A program made the position numbers and the translations under genes. Positions 1 through 8,073 of a stretch of 34,966 nt of DNA are shown here, one piece after another (within the stretch, counting starts at the first letter, position 1; each line of letters opens with the position of its first letter). This stretch comes from an uncultured Lachnospiraceae bacterium (GTDB taxonomy: Bacteria > Bacillota > Clostridia > Lachnospirales > Lachnospiraceae): the NCBI GenBank assembly GCA_947624875.1, contig CANQMA010000017.1:1-34966 (forward strand), read 5' to 3'. The notes beneath the pieces are model-generated. The model saw only the letters and a list, made by a program, of their open reading frames with translations. It was not told where the DNA came from and did no database searches.

Positions 1-3000
1 GTCTCAGCGGTTTAAAATATGTTTTCTCACTCGGCGCTACGCCAACGCCCTGACCTACATAAAATCCATCCAGGAGCATTTTACACATTGCGACAATGCC
101 TTCCTTTGTTCCCATATTGTAAGATACTCCATCCGGTGCGGTGATTGGCATGGAATTGTAAAGCTGGACATGCACATAGGAAGTGATGTCTCTCAGCGCC
201 TGAATCATCGGCAGATAATCTCCCGCTCTGGAATCGCACCACTGATTGATTCCTGCATAGTAAGTATAACCTAACTGTACATAAAACGTTTCCGGCGCCC
301 ACGAGAGGATAAAGTCGTCTCCATAACTTTCACAGATTGTTCGAATAGCCTGAATCATATTGACAATCTTTGGCGACGTTGGATTGTTGATATCCTGATC
401 GTTTCCCTGATTGTCAAACTGTACGGAACTTTGCTCTAAATCAATATCAATTCCGTCAAATCCGTATTCATCAATGAAGGAACGGATATCGGATACAAAC
501 TGCGATACTGCCTTTTCATCGGTCAGGGAGAAATATCCCTCATATCCGCCGATGGACAATACGACTTTTTTACCTTTCGCCTGCAGGGTTCTGATATCGT
601 TGATAAAATCTTGTTTTGTATAATCTGCACGCAGCCCTGAAATATCAAATTTCATTTTTCCATCCGTACTTCCCGGTGTCTTCGGTTCCGCAAAGGCGAT
701 ATTGATGACATCCCAGTTTTCATCAACATCTTTCAGCTTTATAAACGGATTTCCTGCGTTATCCCATGTATGATAATAACCAATCAGCGATGTTTGGGCT
801 TTTGTGGATTGACTGCTGTTTTCTTTTGTGGATGCTTCACTCTTTATAGAAGAACTTTCCTCATTTCCCTGAACGATAACAGTTACGGAAACTCCCTCTG
901 ATTCCCTTGCGCCCAGTATACCGGTTACTGTCACCGTATGGCTTCCCGCTGATACAGGAGTAATTGTATAGGTTCCACAAAGCACATTGGACTGTTGGAG
1001 TATTCCGTCAACGTAAATATGATAAGTCTGTCCCAGACTTCTCATTTCATCATTTTCACTCCATGTTACTGTAATTTCATGATTATTTCTGCTTTCAGCA
1101 ACGACTCCCAACGGTTTGATTGGATTTTTCTGCTGTACTTCCCCGGTGGTGCTTTCCTGCGGTCTTTTTGTCGTCTCCTGTACCGGAGCCCCATCTACTG
1201 CTGCTCTTGCCGCCTTTGCCCACGCGTAATCCTGTGCTGCGTCCCAGTTGATAGACCACGTCATCAGTCCCCGGAATGTCGGATATGCCTTCGGCGGAGT
1301 AAACCCATCAACTTCCGTTCCGTGAATCATGGCATTAAAAGCAGAAGCTGCCTGCTGTGGTGTAATCTGTCCTGAGCCTGCTGCCGGTCCGCTGCTTGGC
1401 ACTCCGATTGCTATCTGATCCGGTCTCAATCCGCTCTCGATATACAGCGTAGAAAGATTTGCCGGAAATGAACCGTTCCCCGGTCTTGCCAGACTGTTAT
1501 TGTATCCATTCATGATACCGGAATTATAAAACTGCGTATGTACGGTTGTCAGAATGTCCTTGACAGACATTGCAAGATTCCAATAATAGGATGAAAATCC
1601 TGCTCCTCCCGGCGTCATATATGCGGTCTCCGGCGCCATCGTAATGATAAAGTCGTCCCCGAAATGCTCATGCATGGTTCTCAATGCTTCCGCAATATAA
1701 TTTGTCCCTGATACAGCCGCGCCCTCAAGGTCAATATCTACGCCCTCAAAGCCGTATTTTTCAATGATGGCAGTCATGCTCTGTGCAAACTTCTCTGCCG
1801 CCGCAGCGCTGTTAATCTCGATTCTTCCCTCTGCTCCTCCGACAGAGATGATGACATGCTGTCCTTTTTCTTTTAATGTCTGAATATCCTCGATGAATTC
1901 CTTATCGCTGTATCCGATACTCTTCTTTAAATCATCGCTGACGCTGAAAGTCGCTTCACCCGGCGTTGCCGTGTTTCCGGTAAATGCCACACAGATCAAG
2001 TCATAGTATTCCGGCACGTCTGACAGTTTCAGATTTGCTGAACCGTTAGAAAAATTGTGCCAATATCCTGTTACGGTGTGCTGTGGTAATGTTCCATTTC
2101 CTGTATAATGATTATCGGAGTCTCCACCGCTCTCTTTGGTATCATCTTCCCCGCTGCCAATCTCTTTGGTGTTTTCTTCCGCTGCTTTGGTAGTCTCCGG
2201 CGTCCCCTCAAGATCTGTCCGTTCTTTCCAAAGCGTAAATGCCGCCTGCGGCGTCCATGCGACGTTGCTGTTATGTTCATAAGTACATTCATAGATACTT
2301 CCCTCATAATAGACGAGGTCCCCAAGCTGGTAATGTACGTTGTCCGGACTCCACACCGGATACTGTCCTGCGCTTTTGCTGTTTTCTTCCAATTTTGTAG
2401 TTTCCACATCGAATGTCGTTGGCTCTTCCGTTGTCGGTTCCAATGTTGTTTCTGTTGTCTGTTCTTTTGTCGTATCCGGCAAGGATTCCTCCTGCTGTTC
2501 TTTTGTTGTGTCAGTACTATCCTGTTCCGGCAGACTGGTTGCCGTTTCTTTCTGTGATATGTCCGGTCCGGTGGAATTTCCAAGCAGATTTGTCCATCCG
2601 AACTCCCTGCCGCCATCTTTCACTCTTCTTGTCATTCCGATTTCAGCAATCTTTGCCACATCCGGCGTTGTGGAGGATGTGAGCGTCAGTTTGATTTCTG
2701 AGTTCTGGCTTTCTTTTGTTCCCAGATAATATGGCCAGCTGGAATAGGTCACCGTCGTATAGTCCCCATTCTTTCCGATGGTTCCACCTGCCGACCATGC
2801 GCTTCCCGATAGGACTGCTCCATCCGTTGTCTTGATATAAAACACCGGATAAGTGGCTGTTCCCGCAAATTTTTCTGCATAGTAGAGGACATTTGCTTCT
2901 GCTCCGCCGTGGAGCGTTCCCTGATTTTTCGGCGTGCTTACCGTATTATTGTTTCTGATGGTAATCACATAGTCGTTTCCTGATGTCTCAACGGATGCGC

Positions 3001-4444
3001 TTACATTTTCCATTGCAGGGATTTCAATTTTTTGAGCCTGCAGGGTCGTTTTACTTCCAAAGAGCGCTTCATAACTTGTCTTTGTGATTGTGGCAGCTGC
3101 GTCGAGCGAAGCCATCCATGAAATCAATCCGCCGAGCGGTTGATTGAACGGGTTTTTAAATTGTTCATTTTTTACATACTGCGCTTTTGCTGTAACAGAT
3201 TCCTCATTGTCGCAGGTAAAGAAATATCCTGTATCCTCATTGTAGTAATATGCTGCCTGTGCAGTCTCGTCATAGTATTCCTTCAACCCGTATTGACTGA
3301 TTAATGTGTCAATGTCCCCGAATGCATACGTTCCGCTTGTCGTTCCGTCTGCCGCTTTCACACTGTTTGGCTCTGCCGTCGCATAGAGTCCCGGATTACT
3401 GCTGTCCGGTCCGTCATTCCTGACACCTGCCCAGCCTCTGGTATACGGCGCTACTCCAATGACAATCTTGGATGCGTCGATGCTGTTTCCATAAGTATCA
3501 TATAAATATCTGATACAGGCGTCCACGGAAAACTGTCCGTCCGTCTGCTTCTCATGGTTATATGTTTCATTGGTATAGAGCGCGGTCTGGTGTCCTGTGT
3601 AGGCATTCCATGCGCCGTTTAAATCATAAGTCATCATGTTTGCAAAATCTACGATATCCAAAACTTTGTCATATTCAATCTGCTTCATCATTGCAGGAGA
3701 CGCGGACATTGCAACGGAGAGTTCATAATGCTTGTTGTCCTGTTTTCCATAGCTGTCAAGAGCATTTCTCAGTTCCTGAAGCAGCAGGGTAAAATTTTTC
3801 TTGTCCGCGGCAGAACCTTTGCAGCCCTTGTCTACGGTAACGCCGTTTCCACTCGGATCCGGGTCGCGGTCTGCTGTCGGGTATTCCCAGTCAATGTCTA
3901 CAAAATCATATCCGTAGAGATGCGCTGCTTTTGCAATGTTTTGTGCAAAGTTCTTTCTTGCAGTCTCTGATGCTGCGACTTTCGGGAAGTCTCCGGAACG
4001 CGTCCAGCCGCCAACTGAAAATCCGATTTTCATATTCGGATACTGATTTCTTAACTGAATCATTGCCGGCGCGACGCCCGCCCACGGGCTGTCAAAGCCT
4101 GCGCTGTATCCGACATTTGGATTTTCAAAATCTGCCCATGTGTCGCAGGAAATTACATTCCCGCTTTCATCGACATCCAGAAATGCAAAATTCAGATGTG
4201 TGATATAATTTCCCGGTATTTTGTCCGGTGTGTAATTTTTCTGTCCTGAGTAAATGGACCATTCCCCATAATACATCACGTTGCGGTACTGCGGAGTAAT
4301 CTCTGCCGCACTGACATCTCTTGCCGCCCCGGACGTCGGAATATATCCGAAGAACATGTTGGCAATCATGACAGCCGCCATCGCAATACTGCTGATTTTT
4401 TTCAACAAAAAAAGATTCTTTGGTAACAATTTTTTCCCATGCAT
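1..4444 (-). CDS. Secreted multimodular chitinase with three GH18 modules (3' end beyond the window)
   Basis: This is an uninterrupted reading frame of at least 1481 codons that leaves the window at base 1. The start at 4444 follows an AAGGAGG site 9 nt upstream. Modules in order: a signal peptide (about 1-42); GH18 module 1 (about 52-450) with the DxxDxDxE motif D180, D183, D185 and catalytic E187, followed by WEYP-type context; an unclassified beta-rich domain (about 475-630); a Thr/Glu-rich linker; a CBM5/12-type chitin-binding domain (about 693-741, with YQLGDLVYYEGSIYEC and a closing LWKE); another linker; GH18 module 2 (about 785-1085; E900, D903, D905, catalytic E907); a fibronectin-III-like domain (about 1109-1187); a Ser/Thr linker; and GH18 module 3 (from about 1216; D1330, D1333, D1335, catalytic E1337). 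The family hydrolyses chitin by substrate-assisted catalysis. All three catalytic acids are present, so all modules look active. Any surface-anchoring motif would lie outside the window. Confidence 0.93.
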   Translation of the reverse strand, partial: MHGKKLLPKNLFLLKKISSIAMAAVMIANMFFGYIPTSGAARDVSAAEITPQYRNVMYYGEWSIYSGQKNYTPDKIPGNYITHLNFAFLDVDESGNVISCDTWADFENPNVGYSAGFDSPWAGVAPAMIQLRNQYPNMKIGFSVGGWTRSGDFPKVAASETARKNFAQNIAKAAHLYGYDFVDIDWEYPTADRDPDPSGNGVTVDKGCKGSAADKKNFTLLLQELRNALDSYGKQDNKHYELSVAMSASPAMMKQIEYDKVLDIVDFANMMTYDLNGAWNAYTGHQTALYTNETYNHEKQTDGQFSVDACIRYLYDTYGNSIDASKIVIGVAPYTRGWAGVRNDGPDSSNPGLYATAEPNSVKAADGTTSGTYAFGDIDTLISQYGLKEYYDETAQAAYYYNEDTGYFFTCDNEESVTAKAQYVKNEQFKNPFNQPLGGLISWMASLDAAATITKTSYEALFGSKTTLQAQKIEIPAMENVSASVETSGNDYVITIRNNNTVSTPKNQGTLHGGAEANVLYYAEKFAGTATYPVFYIKTTDGAVLSGSAWSAGGTIGKNGDYTTVTYSSWPYYLGTKESQNSEIKLTLTSSTTPDVAKIAEIGMTRRVKDGGREFGWTNLLGNSTGPDISQKETATSLPEQDSTDTTKEQQEESLPDTTKEQTTETTLEPTTEEPTTFDVETTKLEENSKSAGQYPVWSPDNVHYQLGDLVYYEGSIYECTYEHNSNVAWTPQAAFTLWKERTDLEGTPETTKAAEENTKEIGSGEDDTKESGGDSDNHYTGNGTLPQHTVTGYWHNFSNGSANLKLSDVPEYYDLICVAFTGNTATPGEATFSVSDDLKKSIGYSDKEFIEDIQTLKEKGQHVIISVGGAEGRIEINSAAAAEKFAQSMTAIIEKYGFEGVDIDLEGAAVSGTNYIAEALRTMHEHFGDDFIITMAPETAYMTPGGAGFSSYYWNLAMSVKDILTTVHTQFYNSGIMNGYNNSLARPGNGSFPANLSTLYIESGLRPDQIAIGVPSSGPAAGSGQITPQQAASAFNAMIHGTEVDGFTPPKAYPTFRGLMTWSINWDAAQDYAWAKAARAAVDGAPVQETTKRPQESTTGEVQQKNPIKPLGVVAESRNNHEITVTWSENDEMRSLGQTYHIYVDGILQQSNVLCGTYTITPVSAGSHTVTVTGILGARESEGVSVTVIVQGNEESSSIKSEASTKENSSQSTKAQTSLIGYYHTWDNAGNPFIKLKDVDENWDVINIAFAEPKTPGSTDGKMKFDISGLRADYTKQDFINDIRTLQAKGKKVVLSIGGYEGYFSLTDEKAVSQFVSDIRSFIDEYGFDGIDIDLEQSSVQFDNQGNDQDINNPTSPKIVNMIQAIRTICESYGDDFILSWAPETFYVQLGYTYYAGINQWCDSRAGDYLPMIQALRDITSYVHVQLYNSMPITAPDGVSYNMGTKEGIVAMCKMLLDGFYVGQGVGVAPSEKTYFKPLR

Positions 4445-4494
4445 AAATTAATGCCTCCTTCATAAAAATAAAATAAATCCTTTCAATCGCTGCC

Positions 4495-4523
4495 AGTTTA
4501 GCATAGCGGATTTTGGAGGTCAA
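4495..4523 (-). promoter_or_regulatory. Candidate promoter of the chitinase gene
   Basis: On the minus strand TTGACC (4523-4518) is separated by 17 nt from TAAACT (4500-4495), about 50 nt before the start codon at 4444. A short inverted repeat, GTCAA (4519-4523) and TTGAC (4539-4543), overlaps the -35 box and could be an operator. The assignment rests on consensus match and spacing only. The rest of 4445-4566 shows no gene. Confidence 0.45.
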
Positions 4524-4562
4524 TGAATTTGCCAATTGTTGACAAGCACAGAAAAAATAACC

Positions 4563-4604
4563 AAAAAAAGAACAGAATCGGAAGATATTTCCGTTCTGTT
4601 CTTT
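4563..4604 (-). terminator. Rho-independent terminator after the GH16 gene
   Basis: A perfect 11-bp stem (4567-4577 with 4594-4604) encloses a further 5-bp stem (CGGAA with TTCCG). Read on the minus strand it is followed by a run of T residues (complement of 4563-4569). It lies 23 nt past the GH16 stop codon, so it should separate that gene from the chitinase. Confidence 0.8.
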
Positions 4605-4609
4605 CGCTG

Positions 4610-4641
4610 TTTTACTTTCTCACTCTTTTACTTTCTCACTC
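4610..4641. repeat. 16-bp perfect tandem duplication across the GH16 stop codon
   Basis: TTTTACTTTCTCACTC occurs twice in direct succession, at 4610-4625 and 4626-4641. The second copy holds the last codons and the TAA stop (4628-4630) of the GH16 gene. The first copy repeats that sequence, including a second TAA triplet, in a different frame just downstream. This is typical of a slipped-strand duplication. Confidence 0.85.
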
Positions 4642-5845
4642 TTACTTTTTTCACGGCTGACCATTTGCCATAGATCTTTTTCGATCCGCTTTTTGTATAA
4701 GCGCGAACCTTAATGTACCACTTACCCTTATACAAACCTCTGATGGTATATTTTAGCTTTGTAATATTTTTCTGGCCAAATCCCTGAAATTTTTTGTTGT
4801 CACACCATCGGATCTGATATCCTTTGGCATTTTTGATTTTCTTTAAGGAAAGTTTAATTCTTCTCTTTTTTACGTTCACTGCCTTGTTCAGTTTTGCCTT
4901 ACCCGGCTTTGTTACCTTTTTCTGTACAGACTGTGGCGGCGCCTGTGTCTGTGTCGCCGTCTGCGTTGTCTCCTCTTTCTTCTCAGCTTCCAGCTCTTCC
5001 GGCGTCTTTGCCCGGTAATAGCGGACATAGTCTACTTCCATATTGACATCTAATGTATTCTCCGGCATGCCGCCCGCCAGATTTCCACCGCACGCAACAT
5101 TCAATAACAGATAATAGTCATCATTGAGGACGCTTCTCTGACCGGCATACCCTTTTCCTTCCAGAATATCCGCAGTCGTATAATTAATCAGTCTCTTTCC
5201 GTCAATATAAAATGCACAGTTTTCTCCGTCACGGTAACAGCCAAATGTGTGCCATTCGGTTTTGTCCAAATCCCCTCGCTGCGCATAGACATAGACGTCT
5301 TCCCCTTTCCAGTTGTTATAGTGAATCGTACTTTGCAGTGTATTTCTTGTGTTAAATGCTTCCATAATATCGATTTCGCCGCAGGCAGGCCATGTCTTTC
5401 CGTTTGTTCCGAGCATCCAGAATGCCGGCCAGATCCCTTTTGCAGACGGCATCTTAATGCGCGCCTCTACGTATCCAAGCCCGATATTTACTTTTCCTGA
5501 AGATGTAAAACGCGCGGAAGAAAAGTTATAAGTCGTCTGACCTACTTTTCCCGCATTTTGTTCATACTTTGCATTGATTTTCAAAGTTCCGTCAGACACG
5601 CTGATATTTTCTTTTTTATAATATTCTTTTTCGTTGTTTCCCCATTCCCAGATACCGTAATTATTTCCATTTCCAATCTGCGGTGTCCAATAACTTTCAT
5701 TTAATGCAGTTCCATCAAATTCATCCTGCCATTGAATCACAAATTTATTGATATCAAGATTAGCATCCGGCGTTGCAGCAAAAGCCGGAATGCTCAGGCA
5801 AAACGATGCTGTGAGAACAGCAAATAAAGCCAATATTTTTTTCAT
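4628..5845 (-). CDS. Secreted GH16 endo-beta-glucanase (laminarinase-like) with a basic fibronectin-like tail
   Basis: The 405-residue protein starts with a clear signal peptide (about 1-23, ending AFA). The GH16 domain (about 30-278) contains the active-site strand GEIDIME with nucleophile E157, D159 and acid/base E162. The inserted Met gives the beta-bulge form found in laminarinases rather than the compact lichenase form, so beta-1,3 or mixed-linkage glucan is the likely substrate (inference). A Glu/Thr/Gln-rich linker (about 281-310) leads to a very basic fibronectin-III-like domain (about 313-405) rich in Lys and Arg, of a kind often seen on secreted Lachnospiraceae proteins and possibly used for wall binding. 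GAAGGAGAC lies upstream of the start. The gene follows its own promoter and ends in a strong terminator, so it is probably monocistronic. Cleavage specificity cannot be read from sequence alone. Confidence 0.93.
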   Translation of the reverse strand: MKKILALFAVLTASFCLSIPAFAATPDANLDINKFVIQWQDEFDGTALNESYWTPQIGNGNNYGIWEWGNNEKEYYKKENISVSDGTLKINAKYEQNAGKVGQTTYNFSSARFTSSGKVNIGLGYVEARIKMPSAKGIWPAFWMLGTNGKTWPACGEIDIMEAFNTRNTLQSTIHYNNWKGEDVYVYAQRGDLDKTEWHTFGCYRDGENCAFYIDGKRLINYTTADILEGKGYAGQRSVLNDDYYLLLNVACGGNLAGGMPENTLDVNMEVDYVRYYRAKTPEELEAEKKEETTQTATQTQAPPQSVQKKVTKPGKAKLNKAVNVKKRRIKLSLKKIKNAKGYQIRWCDNKKFQGFGQKNITKLKYTIRGLYKGKWYIKVRAYTKSGSKKIYGKWSAVKKVRVRK

Positions 5846-5882
5846 ATGCTTCGTCTCCTTCTCTTTCTTATATTTTAGTAAA

Positions 5883-5912
5883 ATTATAACATATTTTTTG
5901 ATTAAGATTCAA
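5883..5912 (-). promoter_or_regulatory. Candidate promoter of the GH16 gene
   Basis: On the minus strand TTGAAT (5912-5907) and TATAAT (5888-5883) are separated by 18 nt, and a TG precedes the -10 box in extended form (TGTTATAAT). The boxes lie about 40 nt before the start codon and just past the V-ATPase terminator, so the GH16 gene has its own transcription start. Confidence 0.65.
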
Positions 5913-5919
5913 TCTGAAA

Positions 5920-5957
5920 AGAAAAAAGGTATCTGTTTTCTAAAAAACAAATACCTT
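5920..5957 (-). terminator. Rho-independent terminator of the V-ATPase operon
   Basis: On the minus strand a stem of about 14 bp (5944-5957 with 5926-5939, one G-U pair) with a 4-nt loop is followed by a run of T residues. It starts 18 nt after the subunit D stop codon and closes the nine-gene operon. Confidence 0.8.
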
Positions 5958-5975
5958 CTAAAAATTTTGTACTTT

Positions 5976-6623
5976 TTATGAAGCGTCACGGCGTTCGCTG
6001 ATTGCTTTCTCGGCAACCATATTTTTTACTTTCATCAGCCGGATCTGTGTACTCCGCTCGTTTTCGTCCAGCTTCATTGTAATATATTTAATGTTTTCCT
6101 GCGCCTCAGGAATAATGACATGTTCCAATGCATTCACACGTCTTCTTGTTTTTTCAATTTCTGCCGCCATAAGCTGGCATGATTTTTCAATCTCTGCCAG
6201 CCGGATCATATCTTCAAACACCGCGGACAGCGAATAGACCGCTTCATCTAAATCTCCGGTAGTAAATGCATATCCATACGAATAGATGTCGTTTCCTTTC
6301 ACATCCTCTTTCGTAGAAAATTGAGGAATCTCGACACTCATCACATTTTTTGTTTCCACCATAATTTCCAGCGATTTGTTATTTGCCATCAATGCCGTAT
6401 TTAATACTTCAGAACTCATGCCTGCTCTGGCAAGAGCGAATTCCATATTGGCAGCCTTTAATCCCTCTTCTACTTTCAGACGCAACTGCATATTTTCCTG
6501 CACCAGTTCCATAAACTGGCGCACCAGTTCATCCCGCTTGTCTTTCAGCAATTTATGTCCCCTTGTTGCGGAAACCAGTTTCTTTTTTTGTCTGGTCAGC
6601 TCCATTCGGGTCGGATTTACCAT
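5976..6623 (-). CDS. ntpD: V-type ATPase subunit D (central stalk)
   Basis: The 215-residue protein is the size expected for the D subunit of bacterial and archaeal V/A-type ATPases. It begins MVNPTRMELTRQKKKL, the family's N-terminal signature, and continues as long helices, as required for the coiled-coil rotor axle that turns inside the A3B3 ring. AGGAGG lies 6 nt before the start at 6623. It is the last gene of the operon, 42 nt after subunit B and followed by a terminator. No regulatory feature specific to this gene was seen. Confidence 0.95.
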   Translation of the reverse strand: MVNPTRMELTRQKKKLVSATRGHKLLKDKRDELVRQFMELVQENMQLRLKVEEGLKAANMEFALARAGMSSEVLNTALMANNKSLEIMVETKNVMSVEIPQFSTKEDVKGNDIYSYGYAFTTGDLDEAVYSLSAVFEDMIRLAEIEKSCQLMAAEIEKTRRRVNALEHVIIPEAQENIKYITMKLDENERSTQIRLMKVKNMVAEKAISERRDAS

Positions 6624-6665
6624 AATATACCTCCTAGAAAACTTCTTTCACCGCTGCTGCATCAT

Positions 6666-8072
6666 TTATGCAGACGTCTGAACAGAATCTTCCTTTTCCG
6701 GTTTTCCCTGATAATACTGTTCCAAATATTGATCGTCGATTCTTTTTAGTTCTGACCTTGGAAGAATGGACAACAGTTTCCATCCGATATCCATCGTCTC
6801 TTTGATGGAGCGGTTGGTATCATATCCCTGCGATACATATTCTTTTTCAAACTCATCGGCAAACTTCGCATAGATCAGATCAATATCAGATAATGCCGCT
6901 TCTCCCAGAATGGTCATCAGTTCCTTTGCATCTTTTCCTCTCGCATACGCGGAGAACAACTGATTCATGACGTTGCTGTGGTCGGCTCTGGTCTTTCCTT
7001 CACCTATTCCTTTGTCTTTCAGACGGGAAAGCGATGGAAGTACGTCAATCGGCGGCGTAACGCCTTTTCGATATAACTCTCTGCTCAAAATAATCTGTCC
7101 CTCTGTGATGTAGCCGGTCAAGTCAGGAATCGGATGTGTTTTGTCATCTTCCGGCATGGTCAAAATCGGAATCATTGTAATACTTCCCTCTTTTCCATGC
7201 TGTCTTCCTGCACGCTCATATAGCGTTGCCAGGTCTGTGTACATATATCCCGGATAGCCGCGTCTGCCCGGAACTTCCTTTCTTGCCGCAGAAACCTCAC
7301 GGAGCGCATCCGCATAGTTTGTAATATCGGTGATAATGACAAGGACATGCATTCCTTTTTCAAACGCCAGATATTCTGCCGCAGTCAGTGCCATACGCGG
7401 CGTTGCAATACGCTCGACTGCCGGGTCGTTTGCCAGGTTGATAAACAACACCGTTCGGTCGATGGCGCCTGTTTCCTTAAAAGAATTGATAAAAAAGTTT
7501 GATTCCTCGAACGTAATCCCGACTGCTGCGAAAACAACCGCAAACTGTTCGTCTTTTCCCAAAACCTTTGCCTGCTTTGCAATCTGCGCCGCCAGCTGTG
7601 CATGCGGAAGACCGGATGCGGAAAAAATCGGCAGTTTCTGTCCACGTACTAAGGTATTCAATCCGTCAATCGCAGAAATACCGGTCTGAATAAACTCTGA
7701 AGGATAATTTCTTGCCGCCGGATTCATTGCCACTCCGTTGATATCCCTACGCTCGTCAGGAAGAATCTCTACGCCATTGTCAATCGGATTACCAAGTCCG
7801 TCAAAAACCCTTCCAAGCATATCGGCTGAAACGCCGAGTTCCATGCTTCTTCCAAGAAAACGAACTTTGCTGTTGGACAGATTGATTCCAGTTGAATCCT
7901 CAAACAACTGTACGAGCGCGTTGCTGCCATTGACTTCCAACACCTTACATCTACGAATTTCACCGTTTGCCAGTTCGATTTCTCCGAGTTCATCGTAACT
8001 GACATTTTCCACGTCTTCTACCATCATCAGTGGACCGGCAACTTCCTGAATCGTTCTATACTCTCTCGGCAT
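6666..8072 (-). CDS. ntpB: V-type ATPase subunit B (non-catalytic)
   Basis: This 468-residue protein is the nucleotide-sensing B subunit that alternates with A in the V1 head. Family features include the start [16 protein letters not shown], the segment [18 protein letters not shown] (its Arg contributes to the A-subunit site), and no intact Walker A lysine loop. A longer frame runs to 8150, but AAAGGAGG lies 9 nt before the ATG at 8072, and homologues start there, so I chose 8072. Only one base separates this start from the subunit A stop codon (8074-8076). The ribosome site lies inside the 3' end of the A gene, which suggests translational coupling and balanced A:B synthesis. Confidence 0.96.
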   Translation of the reverse strand: MPREYRTIQEVAGPLMMVEDVENVSYDELGEIELANGEIRRCKVLEVNGSNALVQLFEDSTGINLSNSKVRFLGRSMELGVSADMLGRVFDGLGNPIDNGVEILPDERRDINGVAMNPAARNYPSEFIQTGISAIDGLNTLVRGQKLPIFSASGLPHAQLAAQIAKQAKVLGKDEQFAVVFAAVGITFEESNFFINSFKETGAIDRTVLFINLANDPAVERIATPRMALTAAEYLAFEKGMHVLVIITDITNYADALREVSAARKEVPGRRGYPGYMYTDLATLYERAGRQHGKEGSITMIPILTMPEDDKTHPIPDLTGYITEGQIILSRELYRKGVTPPIDVLPSLSRLKDKGIGEGKTRADHSNVMNQLFSAYARGKDAKELMTILGEAALSDIDLIYAKFADEFEKEYVSQGYDTNRSIKETMDIGWKLLSILPRSELKRIDDQYLEQYYQGKPEKEDSVQTSA

Positions 8073-8073
8073 T

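Noticed and set aside
2071-2616. Open frame of 181 codons on the minus strand
   Set aside because: It is an alternative frame of the Thr/Glu-rich linker and CBM part of the chitinase, with low-complexity Arg/Gln/Lys content and no ribosome site. The chitinase frame runs through the same bases.
2108-2729. Overlapping plus-strand frames up to 149 codons
   Set aside because: They are antisense to the linker of the chitinase; Cys/Phe/Ser-rich translations are typical of antisense of Thr/Lys-rich coding DNA.
4167-4535. Minus-strand frame of 122 codons at the chitinase start
   Set aside because: It is frame-shifted relative to the signal peptide and GH18 module, which are clearly coding; the translation is unlike any protein.
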